DNA of 64,000 nt, taken from Agrypnia vestita. Its lineage: Eukaryota; Arthropoda; Insecta; Trichoptera; Phryganeidae. Position 1 is the first letter of the stretch; every line of letters starts with the position of its first letter. Shown here piece by piece: positions 11,315-22,325 of the stretch. The notes below the pieces were generated by a model. The model saw only the letters and a list, made by a program, of their open reading frames with translations. It was not told the DNA's origin and did no database searches. Position numbers and translations under genes: made by a program. The stretch is from contig JADDOH010023002.1 of assembly GCA_016648135.1 (NCBI GenBank), forward strand, positions 1 to 64,000. Reading direction: 5' to 3'.

Positions 11315-11526
11315 AATTTCTTCACAATAAAAAGTATGTTATATATGTTATACGTTCACGTACGGAATAAGTGTCGTATCAATATTCTTACTTTTTTCAA
11401 ACTAATCAAAAGACCCTATGCTATGAAAATCGGACTAACTTGCTGGTGTCCTGGAATGGAGTTCGAACCACCAACCACGAGATCACTAGGTGAGCGTCAT
11501 GACCACGAACTACACTGACAAGCTCT
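11315..11526 (-). repeat. tRNA-derived SINE
   Basis: Read on the minus strand, a tRNA-like head (about 11460-11526) contains an A-box-like AGTGTAGTTCGTGGTCA and a strong B box, GGTTCGAACTCC. The body continues CATTCCAGGACACC and on to ATTGATACGACAC...TTCCGTACG. The same B box, CATTCCAGGA block and body recur at 21046-21195, so this is a SINE family and not a single tRNA gene. Pol III would transcribe from the A and B boxes. Confidence 0.7.
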
Positions 11527-12526
11527 TTGAATATTGGATTTATTAACGTTTTTTCATTACATCGTAGGCTAATGTCATACTATGACTATCTATCAAGTTT
11601 ATATATGACCTGTTGTCAGTTTGTATGCGAAAAAAAAAAAAAAAAACATATTGTTTTATTGAATGGTGTCAATCTGTCGTACAAATTTGGCGAAAAAAAT
11701 TCTAGACTCATTTTTCTCTTCTATCAATAAACGTCATGAACCGTTTTTTCTTCTTTGATTGATTTAATCAATACCGGATTAATGGAATAACAAAATAAAC
11801 GATAAATTATTGAGGGATTATTTGGCAAAAACATTTGTAACGGTGACACTGGTAGGAATAATAGGGATCTTTCATCGGCGCACGAAGGTCAACATTAGTA
11901 CTGGGCATTGACAAGAACATTAATCTTCCGTAATGTGAAATCCGCCAAAGGGTTGACAAACGGCACTTTTTTACAAACGTATCAACGAATCAAGTCCACG
12001 ACGTTTGTTGACAATGAGGGTATCCAAACCGTTGAACCATTTCATTTGGGATCTGGGGAATTGTATAAAAGATTTAACATATTACAGGGTTTTCTTAAAT
12101 ACACATTAAATTAATGGATTGTTGTGGACCAAAAAAATATCTTGGACTAAAGCTGTTCCAAGATACGTTTTTAGATAATTACGGTATTGATTATTAAAGC
12201 CTTTTATCAAGAAGTAATCAAGAAAAACTTTTTTCTCATTTTAACTAATTTTTTCTGGGATAAAAATAAACAAGAACGATGCGTTGTATTAAACATGTCT
12301 TAATAATATATTTTTTAATACATTTTAAGGCTGCACATTCACTTTGCAAAATTGAAACCCGATGTATTTAGTGTTTAGATCGTCCTCTATCAAGACGAGA
12401 CTGACATTTCAACTCTTTTCAATATCGTATTAACATCCTAGTGTGTTAAATTGGACGTAATTGTTGCTAGAGTAAAACATTACATTTATATTTATTGTTT
12501 CAGAGGTAAGCTTGTAAAACTCCACT
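11527..12526. other. No recognised gene
   Basis: A short A run at 11630-11646 and a 68-codon frame at 11908-12114 without recognisable domains. Otherwise AT-rich. Confidence 0.4.
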
Positions 12527-12813
12527 ATCACACATATAGAAATAAAAACAACTGTTTATTTTTTCAATTGGTTGAGCAACTTCGTAGGTTGACATTTAAA
12601 AATTAATTTTATTATTTGTTTTATTATTTAATATCATTTATTATTTAACATGTAGGTGTAATTCATAAATATATAAGTAGATTAAAAGAAATATATATTT
12701 TTTTAAAATTGTTTTTTAGTTCTACCTTTTTAATTTTCTGAGACGTTTCGCCATATGAGGGCATTAGTAGGTAGAACTAAAAAACAATTGTTTTTATTTC
12801 CATATGTGTAAAA
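12527..12813. mobile_element. TIR/foldback element with hammerhead-like motif
   Basis: Inverted terminal repeats of about 35 bp: CACATATAGAAATAAAAACA at left and, reversed, CACATATGGAAATAAAAACA at right. Inside the right arm, the minus strand at 12743-12771 reads a GCC...GGC hairpin followed by GAAACGTC, with a degenerate CTACTAA where CTGATGA would be expected. A half copy lies at 38260-38370. Confidence 0.6.
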
Positions 12814-13344
12814 CATTACGATTAAATTAGACAACGATATATTGTCGATACGCTGAAAAAAGATGATAACCGATCAATCAACTGCATATGTCAAAATGCT
12901 TGTGTGCGAGTCGACTTTTTTTATTTTCTGTCTACAATTTAAAATACATTAATATAACTATCTGCATTTCTTTTAAATCGTTTCATTTATTATGATTATC
13001 AAATAATGACGTATCATACGCAACGTGCAAGCGTTTTGAGAGCCCGCATTTTTCAATTCTTCGGTTTTCCGCAATATTTGTGTAATATTTAATACCTGAA
13101 ACAATAAACACGCGATAAACTAAATATTGAGTATGTGTACCGACAAATTTATAACGAATCAGCGGAGCGTTGCTATGACTACAACGCATGAAGAAACACG
13201 CAGCAAACTAAATATTGAACATTTAGGCTAGTGCCACGCTACTTCCATTTTCCGCAATTTAATTTAGAATACTAAATTTTATACATTCAAATATCATAAA
13301 AGATATTGGAGTTTGCAAGGCTCATAGAGATAATCGCCACAAAA
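12814..13344. other. No recognised gene
   Basis: AT-rich; a 68-codon minus-strand frame (12983-13189) shows no known domain. Confidence 0.4.
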
Positions 13345-13399
13345 ATGTTTTGGTTATCACATCAAATGAACTTGTCATTTGATGTGATAACCAAAACAT
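13345..13399. repeat. Perfect 25-bp inverted repeat
   Basis: ATGTTTTGGTTATCACATCA and the next five bases pair exactly with 13375-13399 across a 5-base spacer. It may be the remnant of a foldback element or a cruciform-prone site; no other copy seen here. Confidence 0.75.
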
Positions 13400-15144
13400 C
13401 TTCGAAAGACGTAAATCGACATTTGCACGATATATCGTCTGCGTCGCGCATACAATGAAAAAACGTACTTATTATAACATTTATGACAGATTCAGCAAAT
13501 TCTTATAAACTTAGCCAAAAACCTCATCGTAGGAGTGAAACTCAATTGCTGTTTAAAGTATAATAAAAAAGGAATAAATTATATCATTTTTGGTCACATT
13601 ATTCCTATGTACTAAGTTCGTTATGATGTAATAGTCCAAATCAGGGTGTACATATTACTATAAACAATAAAAATAAAAATAATAATATTAATTCATAAGA
13701 AAGTAAATATAGAGAAGGTATAGAATACGTTTTAAAAGTGACATAAAGTTTTAAAAATTAACAGAATATAACATCCGCTCACCACGGCACCAGCAGACTG
13801 ACAATATTTCAAGGCGTCGTTTGACGCACAATCATACTGTGGCCAGTTTATTATTTTAATAGTAATTAGCGGTTTTTTATTAAAAAACTAACATTTAAAT
13901 AATGGGTAAAGATTAAAAGTGTATTGTTATATTGTTAAAAATAATCTCTTTATTTGAATAAAAATCGTTTTAAATTCACCAAAAACATAAAAATTTGTTA
14001 CAAATTTAAAGATTTATAACATTGTTAATATATAACATTTCTTAATTATTTTAGTTCATTTAAATCTCCATAATGCTAGTTTTAAAGTCGAAAGAAAGCA
14101 TATTCTGCGTACATATAAATATTCAGAATCTATTGATTTTGAACTGAAGACTAAAAAATAATTTTTTGGCCGCGGTCTGTCGATTAATGCTTATATTTTC
14201 AATTAAATTCGTTGAAATCTGGAGTTTTGTCTCTTGCTGATATAAATATTGCTTCGACATTAAATAAACAGATCTTTTTTAAGAACATCCAGACATCTTG
14301 GAGGTCTGACATTAGCATGTTTATGTATAAAAATATTGTTATATCTATTTTAATATAACATTGTTTATATGCCATTACTGCACAAGTGTTGGGTGTTCAA
14401 AAGTGATATTGCACCATCGTGTATGTAGACATAAAAACACAGGATGTAATGTCGATTTCCTGATTTGGATTTTAAATAACAAATTATTTTTGAATCACTT
14501 GTACTCCGCACTCCCTTCAATCAACATATCACACTAATTAGACCATGTATATTCACACTTTTCAAAGGTCTCATCTAAAATAGCAAAAGTCGTAAATGTA
14601 AATTAATTAAGTAATTACACGAGCATAAATAAATACGTCCTGTTGTAGTAATCATGAGGTAGTAATCACCGACTGTCGTAAATCTACGTTTTGTCTATTC
14701 TTGAGTTTTGGGTTGACAATCATCAAAATAATAATATTGTTATTTTCAGAATAAGGCGAAATGTGTATTTAATTTTCTATTTTGTCCACAGTTAATTAAA
14801 TACCTACATAAAAAAACCGAGGAGGCAAAATACTTTCAACTTTTGAAAAACATATTAAACTCTCTTCACGACATCTGTATAATCCCGCAGCTTTTCGGAG
14901 AATACCGCATGCTTCGTGCGAGGTAAACTTTCATTAAATGTTTGGTGAGTCATTTTCACTTGACTAAACTGTAATAAACTTAATGATTACAGTATAACTC
15001 GGCGAACCCACCGCACTCATTTTGTACACAGCTGTAATTCCCCAAGCAAGAACAACTAAGGTTTTCTGCTTCCAAAGTTTTTAAGCAACCTAGGTTCACA
15101 ACAAAAGATGCTATTTTTTTAAATTTCAAATATGTTTATCTTTA
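13400..15144. other. AT-rich, no gene recognised
   Basis: A small GC-richer patch at about 13775-13840 and otherwise low-complexity AT sequence. No coding frames of interest. Confidence 0.45.
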
Positions 15145-15200
15145 TTTTCTCATCAATAAATATTGCCGTGATTCCACGACAATATTTATTGATGAGAAAA
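15145..15200. repeat. Perfect 21-bp inverted repeat
   Basis: TTTTCTCATCAATAAATATT plus G at 15145-15165 pairs exactly with 15180-15200, with a 14-base spacer. Confidence 0.75.
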
Positions 15201-15440
15201 AAAGACAAGTAAAAAATCAAAGTAAATAAAAAATTTCTTGTTTCTTTTCATTAACTTACTATTACTAAAGCAGTATTATATAATTCGGACTAATTATATT
15301 AATTTTTAGAAAATTTGCATGTCTGTGGCATCCTCTGTCAAGCAGATGTTGTCTTATCACGCTGATCGCTATCTAAAACTTCTCGAACGCCTGGTAGGTA
15401 GGTACTCACGTAATTTATTTCGCGATACTCATTTACTATC

Positions 15441-15770
15441 GTTACAACAATGAGCTCTATACTCTATTTAAGGAGCCAAACGTTATAAAACAAGCACAAA
15501 ATTTATAAAACTGTGAAGACTTCGGTGGCTGGGTCATGTGGAGAGAATGTCCGAGCATCAAGCACCAAAGTCCCTGCTGAACTCAAGGCCAATAGGGCGA
15601 AGGAGCTAAGGAAGGCCGAAACTAAGATGGAGTGACAACGTCCTCAAAGATATCTCTGCCTTAGAGCTTCGAAGCTGGAGAGAGCTGGCACTAGACTGAG
15701 ATGAGTGGAGGAAAATTATTGATGAGGCCAAGACCCACCAAGGGTTGTAGTGCCAAGAATGATGATGATG
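15441..15770 (+). mobile_element. 5'-truncated LINE 3' end with 14-bp target duplication
   Basis: Only the tail of a non-LTR retrotransposon is present. From about 15522 it reads LRWLGHVERM, later GRPKLRWSDNVLKDISALE, SWRELALD, DEWRKIIDEAKTHQG, the usual C-terminal sequence after the reverse transcriptase, interrupted by a few stops. It ends in GATGATGATG. ACTCATTTACTATC occurs at 15427-15440 and again at 15771-15784, a target-site duplication bracketing the copy. That makes this an insertion already truncated when it integrated. Confidence 0.9.
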
Positions 15771-16116
15771 ACTCATTTACTATCTCTATTTTATGGAAGT
15801 TTCTGATGCATTCCCGTGTATTCCAGACCTAACCAATACTTTTTATTCCTCTGGGAAATCGAAGATTATGTGTAATTATTTCTGCTTAAGAAATAAATAT
15901 AAGGTTCTGTGGGTCTCTAAGGTTACAATTAGAGATTAAACGAATAGTGATTTGGCCAGATACCGGATATCCGGCGAGCTTCTGCGCCGGATAGCCGGAT
16001 ATCCGGCCACCCGAAATCCGGCTGCTATTTGCTGCGCTCACTTGTTATATTGTTATAATTTAAACTTGTATATTACAAGATAATTAAAAAATGTTGATAG
16101 TGAAACAAAGATCGCC

Positions 16117-16172
16117 TATTTGGCAATATTTTGATATCAGTATCACTACTGTTATCAAAATATTGCCAAATA
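16117..16172. repeat. Perfect 20-bp inverted repeat
   Basis: TATTTGGCAATATTTTGATA at 16117-16136 is exactly reversed at 16153-16172. It lies inside the hAT element. Confidence 0.75.
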
Positions 16173-16263
16173 TACCGTTTGTTTATCATGTCGAGTACAA
16201 ATTTCCCATGGTGGCGAGGAGAAAAAAGTAGGTTCCTTATCCACTATCCTTGTTTTCTGTGAC

Positions 16264-16692
16264 ATATGAGGTGTATAAAAGCAAAGGCAGCAATATCCAA
16301 AATAAAAAATGTTTTGAATGTATGAGAAATTTGAAATGTACTGAATTCGAGATTTTATAGAAAGTATGGATCTATCCCTTCCAAAATCATATATCCAAAT
16401 CACTATTCAAAACAACGATAGCTATATCTACTTCAACTAATCAAGATTATACAATTAGCAAAAGCAGTAATTTGCACTATTTGGTAGCAACCTAGCAACA
16501 CATTTAATATCCACATTTAAAATATTTATTTATACACGAATATTAGAGGAAAATTGAAGTGGCAATTGTTTTAAACTTATTTATAATCAGATGCACGTTT
16601 CATAGAATCTGTGAGTAGTGACAATTGTTTTATATATATCTCAGAAACGCCTTAATGGGATATTGTTGCCTTTGCTTTTATACCCCTCTTAT
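16264..16692. mobile_element. TIR MITE, family D
   Basis: The ends are inverted repeats of about 33 bp around GTATAAAAGCAAAGGCAGCA and the reverse GTATAAAAGCAAAGGCAACA. Related copies are at 32935-33181 and 57272-57430; all share GTACTRAATTCGAGATTTAT in the left interior. No coding capacity. Confidence 0.75.
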
Positions 16693-16969
16693 GTATATAT
16701 ATATACGCTAGGCCCGTTTATATTTTGTTTCGATTTAATTTAATTATTTGGTGAAAAAAAATGACAAACTAGGCTAACGGGTTTTGATGAAAAATACAGT
16801 TTATATATTTATATACCTACCTAAATGTCAAGAATATGTATACTGAACAGAAGGCGCTGAGGCTGGACATTCACTGCAAATGCATTTAGTGGCATTTTTT
16901 TCGCAAATGTTGGATTTTATTATTCATTTATATCAGAATTTATATGCTAGACTACAATATTTTAAAGAC

Positions 16970-18250
16970 GATAACTTAGATAGAACCTTTGTTCTTTTAT
17001 AAAAGTAATGAACTGAACAAAATAGTGGTTAAGGGTTACAAGTCGTGCTTCTCGTTCATTCCTTCTGGTGTTCCACAAGGGAGTCACTTGGGACCACTCT
17101 TCTTTAATATATATATACATGATATTGGCACCTGCTTCCTTAATTCCTGCTTCCAAATTCAGCCTCTTCGCTGATGACATGAAACTTTATAGAGGTATTG
17201 CAAACGAAAATGACTTTAAATTATTACAAGATGACCTAGACAGGCTGACACACTACTGTACGCTCAACTCCTTTACTCTTAATCCTAAAAAATATCATAG
17301 TGTTACCTTCACCAGAAACAAAAACCCAATAGGATTTAATTATAACATTAACAATGTACTTGTCTCGCTTGTCAAAGTAATCCATGATCTCGGCATATTG
17401 AAATCAAAATTGACATACCTGGAACACATTAACCCATAATCGATAAGGCGTATAGAATGCTCGGATTTGTACTTCTAATAACTAAACTTTTCAATAGCAC
17501 TCAGTCTTTGAAATGCATATTCTCTTATTATGTACTTAGCATTTTGGAATTTGCATCACCAATTCGGTCTCCGTATTACGAAATACATAAAAAGCGTCTC
17601 GAACGCATTCAGCAGACGTTTACAAAAGCGCTGAATTTCAAAAATCAGTCCATTTCGATAACTATGACGACGCATATAAGTACCACAAGATAACTACTCT
17701 CAAAGACAGGCGAAAGAAAAGCGATAAGAAATACCCTTACAAAATACTCAATAATCGCATAGATTCTCCTGAAATTTTAAACTCGATACACTTTAATGTC
17801 CCGCAGAAACAAACAAGAGCACCAAGCCTTTTCCACTTAAATCATTGGAGAACAAACTACGGTAAAAACTGTATTATTAATAGAATTCTAGATACCTATG
17901 ACACTGCCTTTGCAGATCTCGATATTTTAAATTTAAGTTATGAGCAGTTTACAAAATCCCTTACGTATAAACTCGCGCGATGACATTTTTCTTCCCACAC
18001 ATGTGAACACAAACACCAACACATAAAAACGCATACACACACGGACACATAAAAACACACAAATACACACACTCACACAAACTCACTATTTGGCATGTTT
18101 TTTCTTATTTTTTATCGATCCTGGTGTAATATTATTGTATATATGTGTTTTCTTGTAATTGACCCAAGACTCTGTACATTAATTATTGTTTTTTTTCAAG
18201 ATTAATTAATTATATTGCTGTAAGAAAACCAATAAATGAAAATAAAAAAA
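16970..18250 (+). mobile_element. 5'-truncated LINE with poly(A)-like tail
   Basis: A non-LTR retrotransposon fragment starting within the reverse transcriptase domain (see 16990-17981). A 3' UTR with CA-rich repeats (17997-18090) follows and ends in AATAAATGAAAATAAAAAAA near 18230-18250. It lies inside the hAT element at 15930-19308, so it inserted after the hAT did. Confidence 0.85.
16990..17981 (+). pseudogene. LINE reverse transcriptase, C-terminal half
   Basis: The protein would copy the element's RNA at the target site. Reading across two or three frame changes, the sequence gives the RT motif SGVPQGSHLGPLFFNIYIHDI (17065-17125), then the catalytic box FADDMKLY with both Asp residues (17168-17190), then a thumb-like stretch to about 17430. 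The downstream region includes RMLGFVLL, FASPIRSPYY and LERIQQTFTK, and a C-terminus near DTAFADLDILNLSYEQFTKS, with a stop at about 17981. Frames shift near 17160, 17440 and 17690. The N-terminal endonuclease and first RT motifs are absent. The layout fits jockey/CR1-type LINEs, though the clade is not certain. Confidence 0.85.
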
Positions 18251-18589
18251 ATAATTTACAATTATTTAGAAAATATAAGTAATATTTGATAGCCTGCAGC
18301 CAAAAAATTCGTTATTAGTGTCTTAGAAATAATAAGTTGTGTACGTAGAATACCTTTCTTACGAGTGGAAAGCTGACACCATGATGATAAATATGTACTA
18401 AAAAATTAAGAAATGTTCAATATTATTAAAGTTATAAATTTTTCGTTACCTTACTATACGAATACAATTTAATGATATGTTTTGTTCAGCGAGACTGAGC
18501 CATTCTAATTAAAACTTAATACTCAAAATAGTATTCCGAAGATCAGTATTAAATTTTGTTGACTGATTAATAAGCTAATATGGAATGAT

Positions 18590-19065
18590 CTACTGCACTT
18601 TCAAGTGGCAAAAGTTGTTCTAGCAGAATGTAGCAACAGTGCAAGTTTATCGCCATCTCCTATACCTGCTAAGAGAAACAGAAGTGACGAGACTCACTGA
18701 TCAACTAATCAACTGTCACTCGTCAAGATCACGATACATTTCGGGATTGTTTCGACAATGTGGCAATTGAAAATAATAGTCAGTGTCAGGATCAAGAAAA
18801 GAATGCAGTTGCAAGTAAGATTGACTATTATTTAAATAGAGTTCGAATCGATAATAGTCGCGACTATTGGTGGTCAGCTAATTCAAAACAGTATCCAAAA
18901 AAAGTTTGCCAGAATTTAGTTTTCAACTCCTTGTAGCAGCGCATAGAGCGAAAGACTATTTTTTGAAGTTGATCTTGTTTACAAAAACAAGAGCAATCGC
19001 TTATCCCCTCAAACTGCAGAGAAACTAGTGTTCATTTATCTTACTTTGCCATTGGTTAATTTTGA
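18590..19065 (+). pseudogene. hAT transposase C-terminal remnant
   Basis: Near 18815-18885 one frame reads KIDYYLNRVRIDNSRDYWWSAN, and KQYPKKVCQNL follows, the start of the hAT dimerisation domain. About 18970-19060 another frame gives KNKSNRLSPQTAEKLVFIYL, its end. Between them the sequence has frame shifts and a short loss, so the usual P.T...ER.FS core is not readable. It belongs to the element at 15930-19308. No BED finger or catalytic segment was found; the middle is missing or replaced by insertions. Confidence 0.7.
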
Positions 19066-19316
19066 ATACTAACCAATTTGTTGATTAAATAAATAATTTT
19101 AAAAAATTATCTGATTGTGTGGTTTTTATTTGCCTGCAAGTGTCTTCCTTTATCAATTTGCTGACGATAATTTTGAGATATTTTCGCAATTGAGGTACTA
19201 TCCGGTATCCGCCGGATATTGAGGTACTCTCCGGTATCCGGACGGATAATAAAAATAGGCCGGATAGGCCAGATACCGGATAGTTACCGGATATCCATTT
19301 CATCTCTGGTAACAAT

Positions 19317-21045
19317 GCCCTGACCAAGGTGAAAAAATGCTAGATGGCAGAAAACGGAAACGGCTTAGACTCAGATTAATGTAGAGAAGGGCTCTGTAGA
19401 AGAAGACTGTAATAATACGGAAAGGTCTGGGAGCAGTAGACGAATAGCCAGGGGTAGGAATCGGTGAAGAACTGTTGTCAAGGAGGCCTTATCGCTCTGG
19501 GATGTATTTCTGTGAAAGAAGAACAAAATTTAAAAAATTAAGTTATTTGTGTAAAAATATTACAAGTTAAATGTAAACTTATGAATATTTCCTGAGGCTA
19601 GTGAAATTAAAAAAAAGAGATATCGAAGTCTTCAAGTATTACATGTTAAATAAAAAAAAGGTATGAATAATCCGCGGATCTTTTTGAACGGAGATACATT
19701 AAATATTATTCTACTAAATTATATAACAGACTGCTACTAGAAATAATAGATGTTAAAAAGGGAATAAAATGTAAGAATCATGTTATAAAGTGGATAAGAG
19801 TATTAGGCAATCAAAAATTAATAAAAACTAACGACGAATATTACTTAATAACACATAAAATAAAATACTGTAATAAACAATATAATATAGTTGATTATCG
19901 TGCCGACCAAGACATGATTATCCTTGTGAGGGGGAACTTTTATCAATATAATATTGGGGAAGTATAAAAAATTAAATAAATAAAAAAATTTAAGTAATAA
20001 TTTTTTATGCACTCAAATTATCTGTTAATTGATTTAAAACTTCTAATCATTTAAAGCACGAAAATTCTCCAATATATAAACAGATTCAATTAAAATTTAT
20101 GGATTCAACAAAAACAATTTTCGATACGATAAATTTTCTCATTATAATGTCTATATATACTTGAACAAGTTTAGAAAAAATAATAAATTATAATTAATCG
20201 TTCTCCTAAAATATTAAATTTAAGGTTTGTTAAATATTAAGTAGGTACTTATTTAAACTTAATTGAAACATTAATTATTTTTATACCTTGCTTTACATTA
20301 TAACATTACTAAGTTTTTAAGACTTGTAAAGTTTCAATCAGAAATTTAAAGGATATTTTAACATAGATTGGTTCTATTCTCAATATTGAAAGTTTCGTAA
20401 TTTATGGACTGTCTTCTGTAACCGTTTAGCTATATAAAATTTATTGTTTCTGAAAAGAAAAGGAAATTAAAGGTGTCAACATAAAATTACAGAGACGAGA
20501 ACGCGTACTTGAGGCGTAAGACTCGAGATTGTTTTTCATCTCTACCTGTTTGTGTAAAAACAGGAATGAGTGATATTTTCATTTATTTTCTCATTCATTT
20601 TTAAACATAATTAAAATATATAATGTATCTACATATTTTTTTATATCCCAAAATGAAAACAAACTTTGATTATTTTACGTGGGAACAAAATCCCTTTGGA
20701 TGTTATTTGGGTTATGGCTTCTATCGTTTTGATTGGATTATGCATCGCAATCTCTTTAAATGGATATGTGACTCGATGAAAATTACAAACAAGCATACAT
20801 ACACGTAGATACATATTTTCATGCCGTTTTCCATAGTGGTCGGTAGCAGAGATTGGAGAACATTTATTCTTCTATATCTACGAGTATAAAGTCATCGTAT
20901 ATTCAAATATGGCAAGAAATAACGATATTCAAGAAGAAACAAAAAGCAGGATAAAATCAGGAATCGCATATTCTTTTGCTAATAGGAAAAGACTATCTTC
21001 AAGTTTGTTGTCACAGAATTTAAATATTAAACAATACTGAAACAA
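19317..21045. other. AT-rich, no recognised gene
   Basis: Very AT-rich from about 19600 to 20620. A 61-codon frame at 20623-20808 is rich in aromatic residues but matches nothing I know. Confidence 0.45.
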
Positions 21046-21195
21046 TCAATGACCCATTCGTCGGTGGTTCGAGCCCCATTCCAGGATACAGATTAGTTAT
21101 TCCCATTTTCATGGCACAAGCTCCTATCTAAATTTGTAAATAGTATTGATGCGACATGTGTTCCGTAAGCGCATCTCTATTTTTAAAATAAGGAG
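21046..21195 (+). repeat. tRNA-derived SINE, 5'-truncated
   Basis: Begins near the B box, GGTGGTTCGAGCCCC, and continues CATTCCAGGATAC and ATTGATGCGACATGTGTTCCG, matching the body of the SINE at 11315-11526. The A-box part is missing. Confidence 0.65.
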
Positions 21196-21339
21196 AAAAA
21201 AGAGCATGATGTGGGTGTGAAATTTAGTCTCTCATTTTGAATCGAAGAGTACATTGCTTTTTATAAATAAAGTCTTGCGGAATTAGCGGTACACTAACTG
21301 GAAAACAGAGGAAGTTACTGTTGTTTCGGGAACTACATA

Positions 21340-21600
21340 TCGTCCCAGATATAAAAGTGAAAGGAGTGAGGCTGTAGCGGGATCGTAACAAGAGCAGATG
21401 AGTCTATAAAATGCACAAAGCCTCATCATATACAATCGAAAAAACAGGGCCGGGGTGAAGGCTAAAACAGAATTGGGCAGATGATTTCAGGACAGACCTG
21501 CTTCGGGAATCTACCAGATGCATCATAATGGCGCTGTCAAGGGATGGATGGCTTTACTTCAGTTATAGTCAGAGTCCCATGAGGCCGCTATAAAACGATA
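21340..21600 (+). repeat. Possible LINE tail, strongly decayed
   Basis: One frame reads RLKQNWADDFRTDLLRES and, after a frame-consistent stretch, ALSRDGWLYFSYSQSPMRPL, resembling the RWADDL...DR..W pattern at the end of many insect LINEs. No RT motifs remain. Confidence 0.4.
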
Positions 21601-21830
21601 AGTAGAAAATGAGTATCGTCTATTTTATTCGACACAAAGCTTTTTTTATTCATACAAGCCACGATGATCATGATCATCGAGATGTCTTGTTGCATCTACT
21701 CACGCTTTATAAATGTAATAGAGTATCCTTTTTTTCAGATATATGATCCTTGGCGACTCTAATAGTCCAGTGGGCATCGCACTCTTGTGTCAGGGCTTCT
21801 CATACTTGGGGTACCGGGTTCTCGATTCCT

Positions 21831-21845
21831 GGTTAGGTTAGGTTA
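21831..21845 (+). repeat. Two to three interstitial TTAGG units
   Basis: GGTTAGGTTAGGTTA is the arthropod telomere unit, but such a short run is common inside insect chromosomes and does not show a chromosome end. Confidence 0.4.
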
Positions 21846-21879
21846 AATATATATCATATATTTTACATATGATTTTCAT

Positions 21880-22325
21880 CAAGGGTTGTACCATCCTGAG
21901 AGCCTAAAATTAAGATTAATTATTTATTTTTGTGCTTAAAGACCTTAATAAGATACACATTAAACTGTTATTTTATTGGAAAATTTTGACAAAAAATGGC
22001 GGCTGCATCATGCAGATATTTCATTTCTATAGAACATGAATACGTGACCTTTTTTCTGTATCAGATAAATGTGCACTGGAGAAAGTTGCATCTCGGTCAT
22101 GACTGAGGAGCACCACGTAAACGGACGTGATATAGCCATTTTTTAATATATTTTTTAATTATAATTTAGTATCAAAAATTTTTCACAAGAATGATTGTTT
22201 AATATGTACCTTAATTCATTATTATTATTATTCCAATAAAAAATTAAAACTGTTTTAAATCTTTTTGTAAGAAATCACCCAATTTAAACCTAAATTTCAG
22301 GCTCTCAGGGTGATGTTAACCCCTT
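21880..22325. mobile_element. TIR MITE, about 445 bp
   Basis: AAGGGTTGTACCATCCTGAG followed by AGCCTAAAATT at left is matched, reversed, by AGGGGTTAACATCACCCTGAG and AGCCTGAAATT at right. The interior is non-coding. A clear target duplication was not found, so the superfamily is open. Confidence 0.65.

Larger units (their letters stand above)
15930..19308 (+). mobile_element. hAT transposon, 3.4 kb, degenerate, with nested insertions
   Basis: The ends are inverted repeats: TAGAGATTAAACG at left and the reverse of CAGAGATGAAATG at right. Just inside both ends lie clusters of CCGGATA and TATCCGG motifs (15957-16015 and 19200-19297), a subterminal array typical of some hAT elements. The flanks GTTACAAT (15922-15929) and GTAACAAT (19309-19316) match at 7 of 8 bases, as an old 8-bp duplication. 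The interior holds a transposase remnant (18590-19065) plus a TIR MITE (16264-16692) and a LINE (16970-18250) that inserted later. Confidence 0.85.

Noticed and set aside
21831..21845. Telomere
   Set aside because: Only two to three TTAGG units, inside repeat-rich internal DNA.
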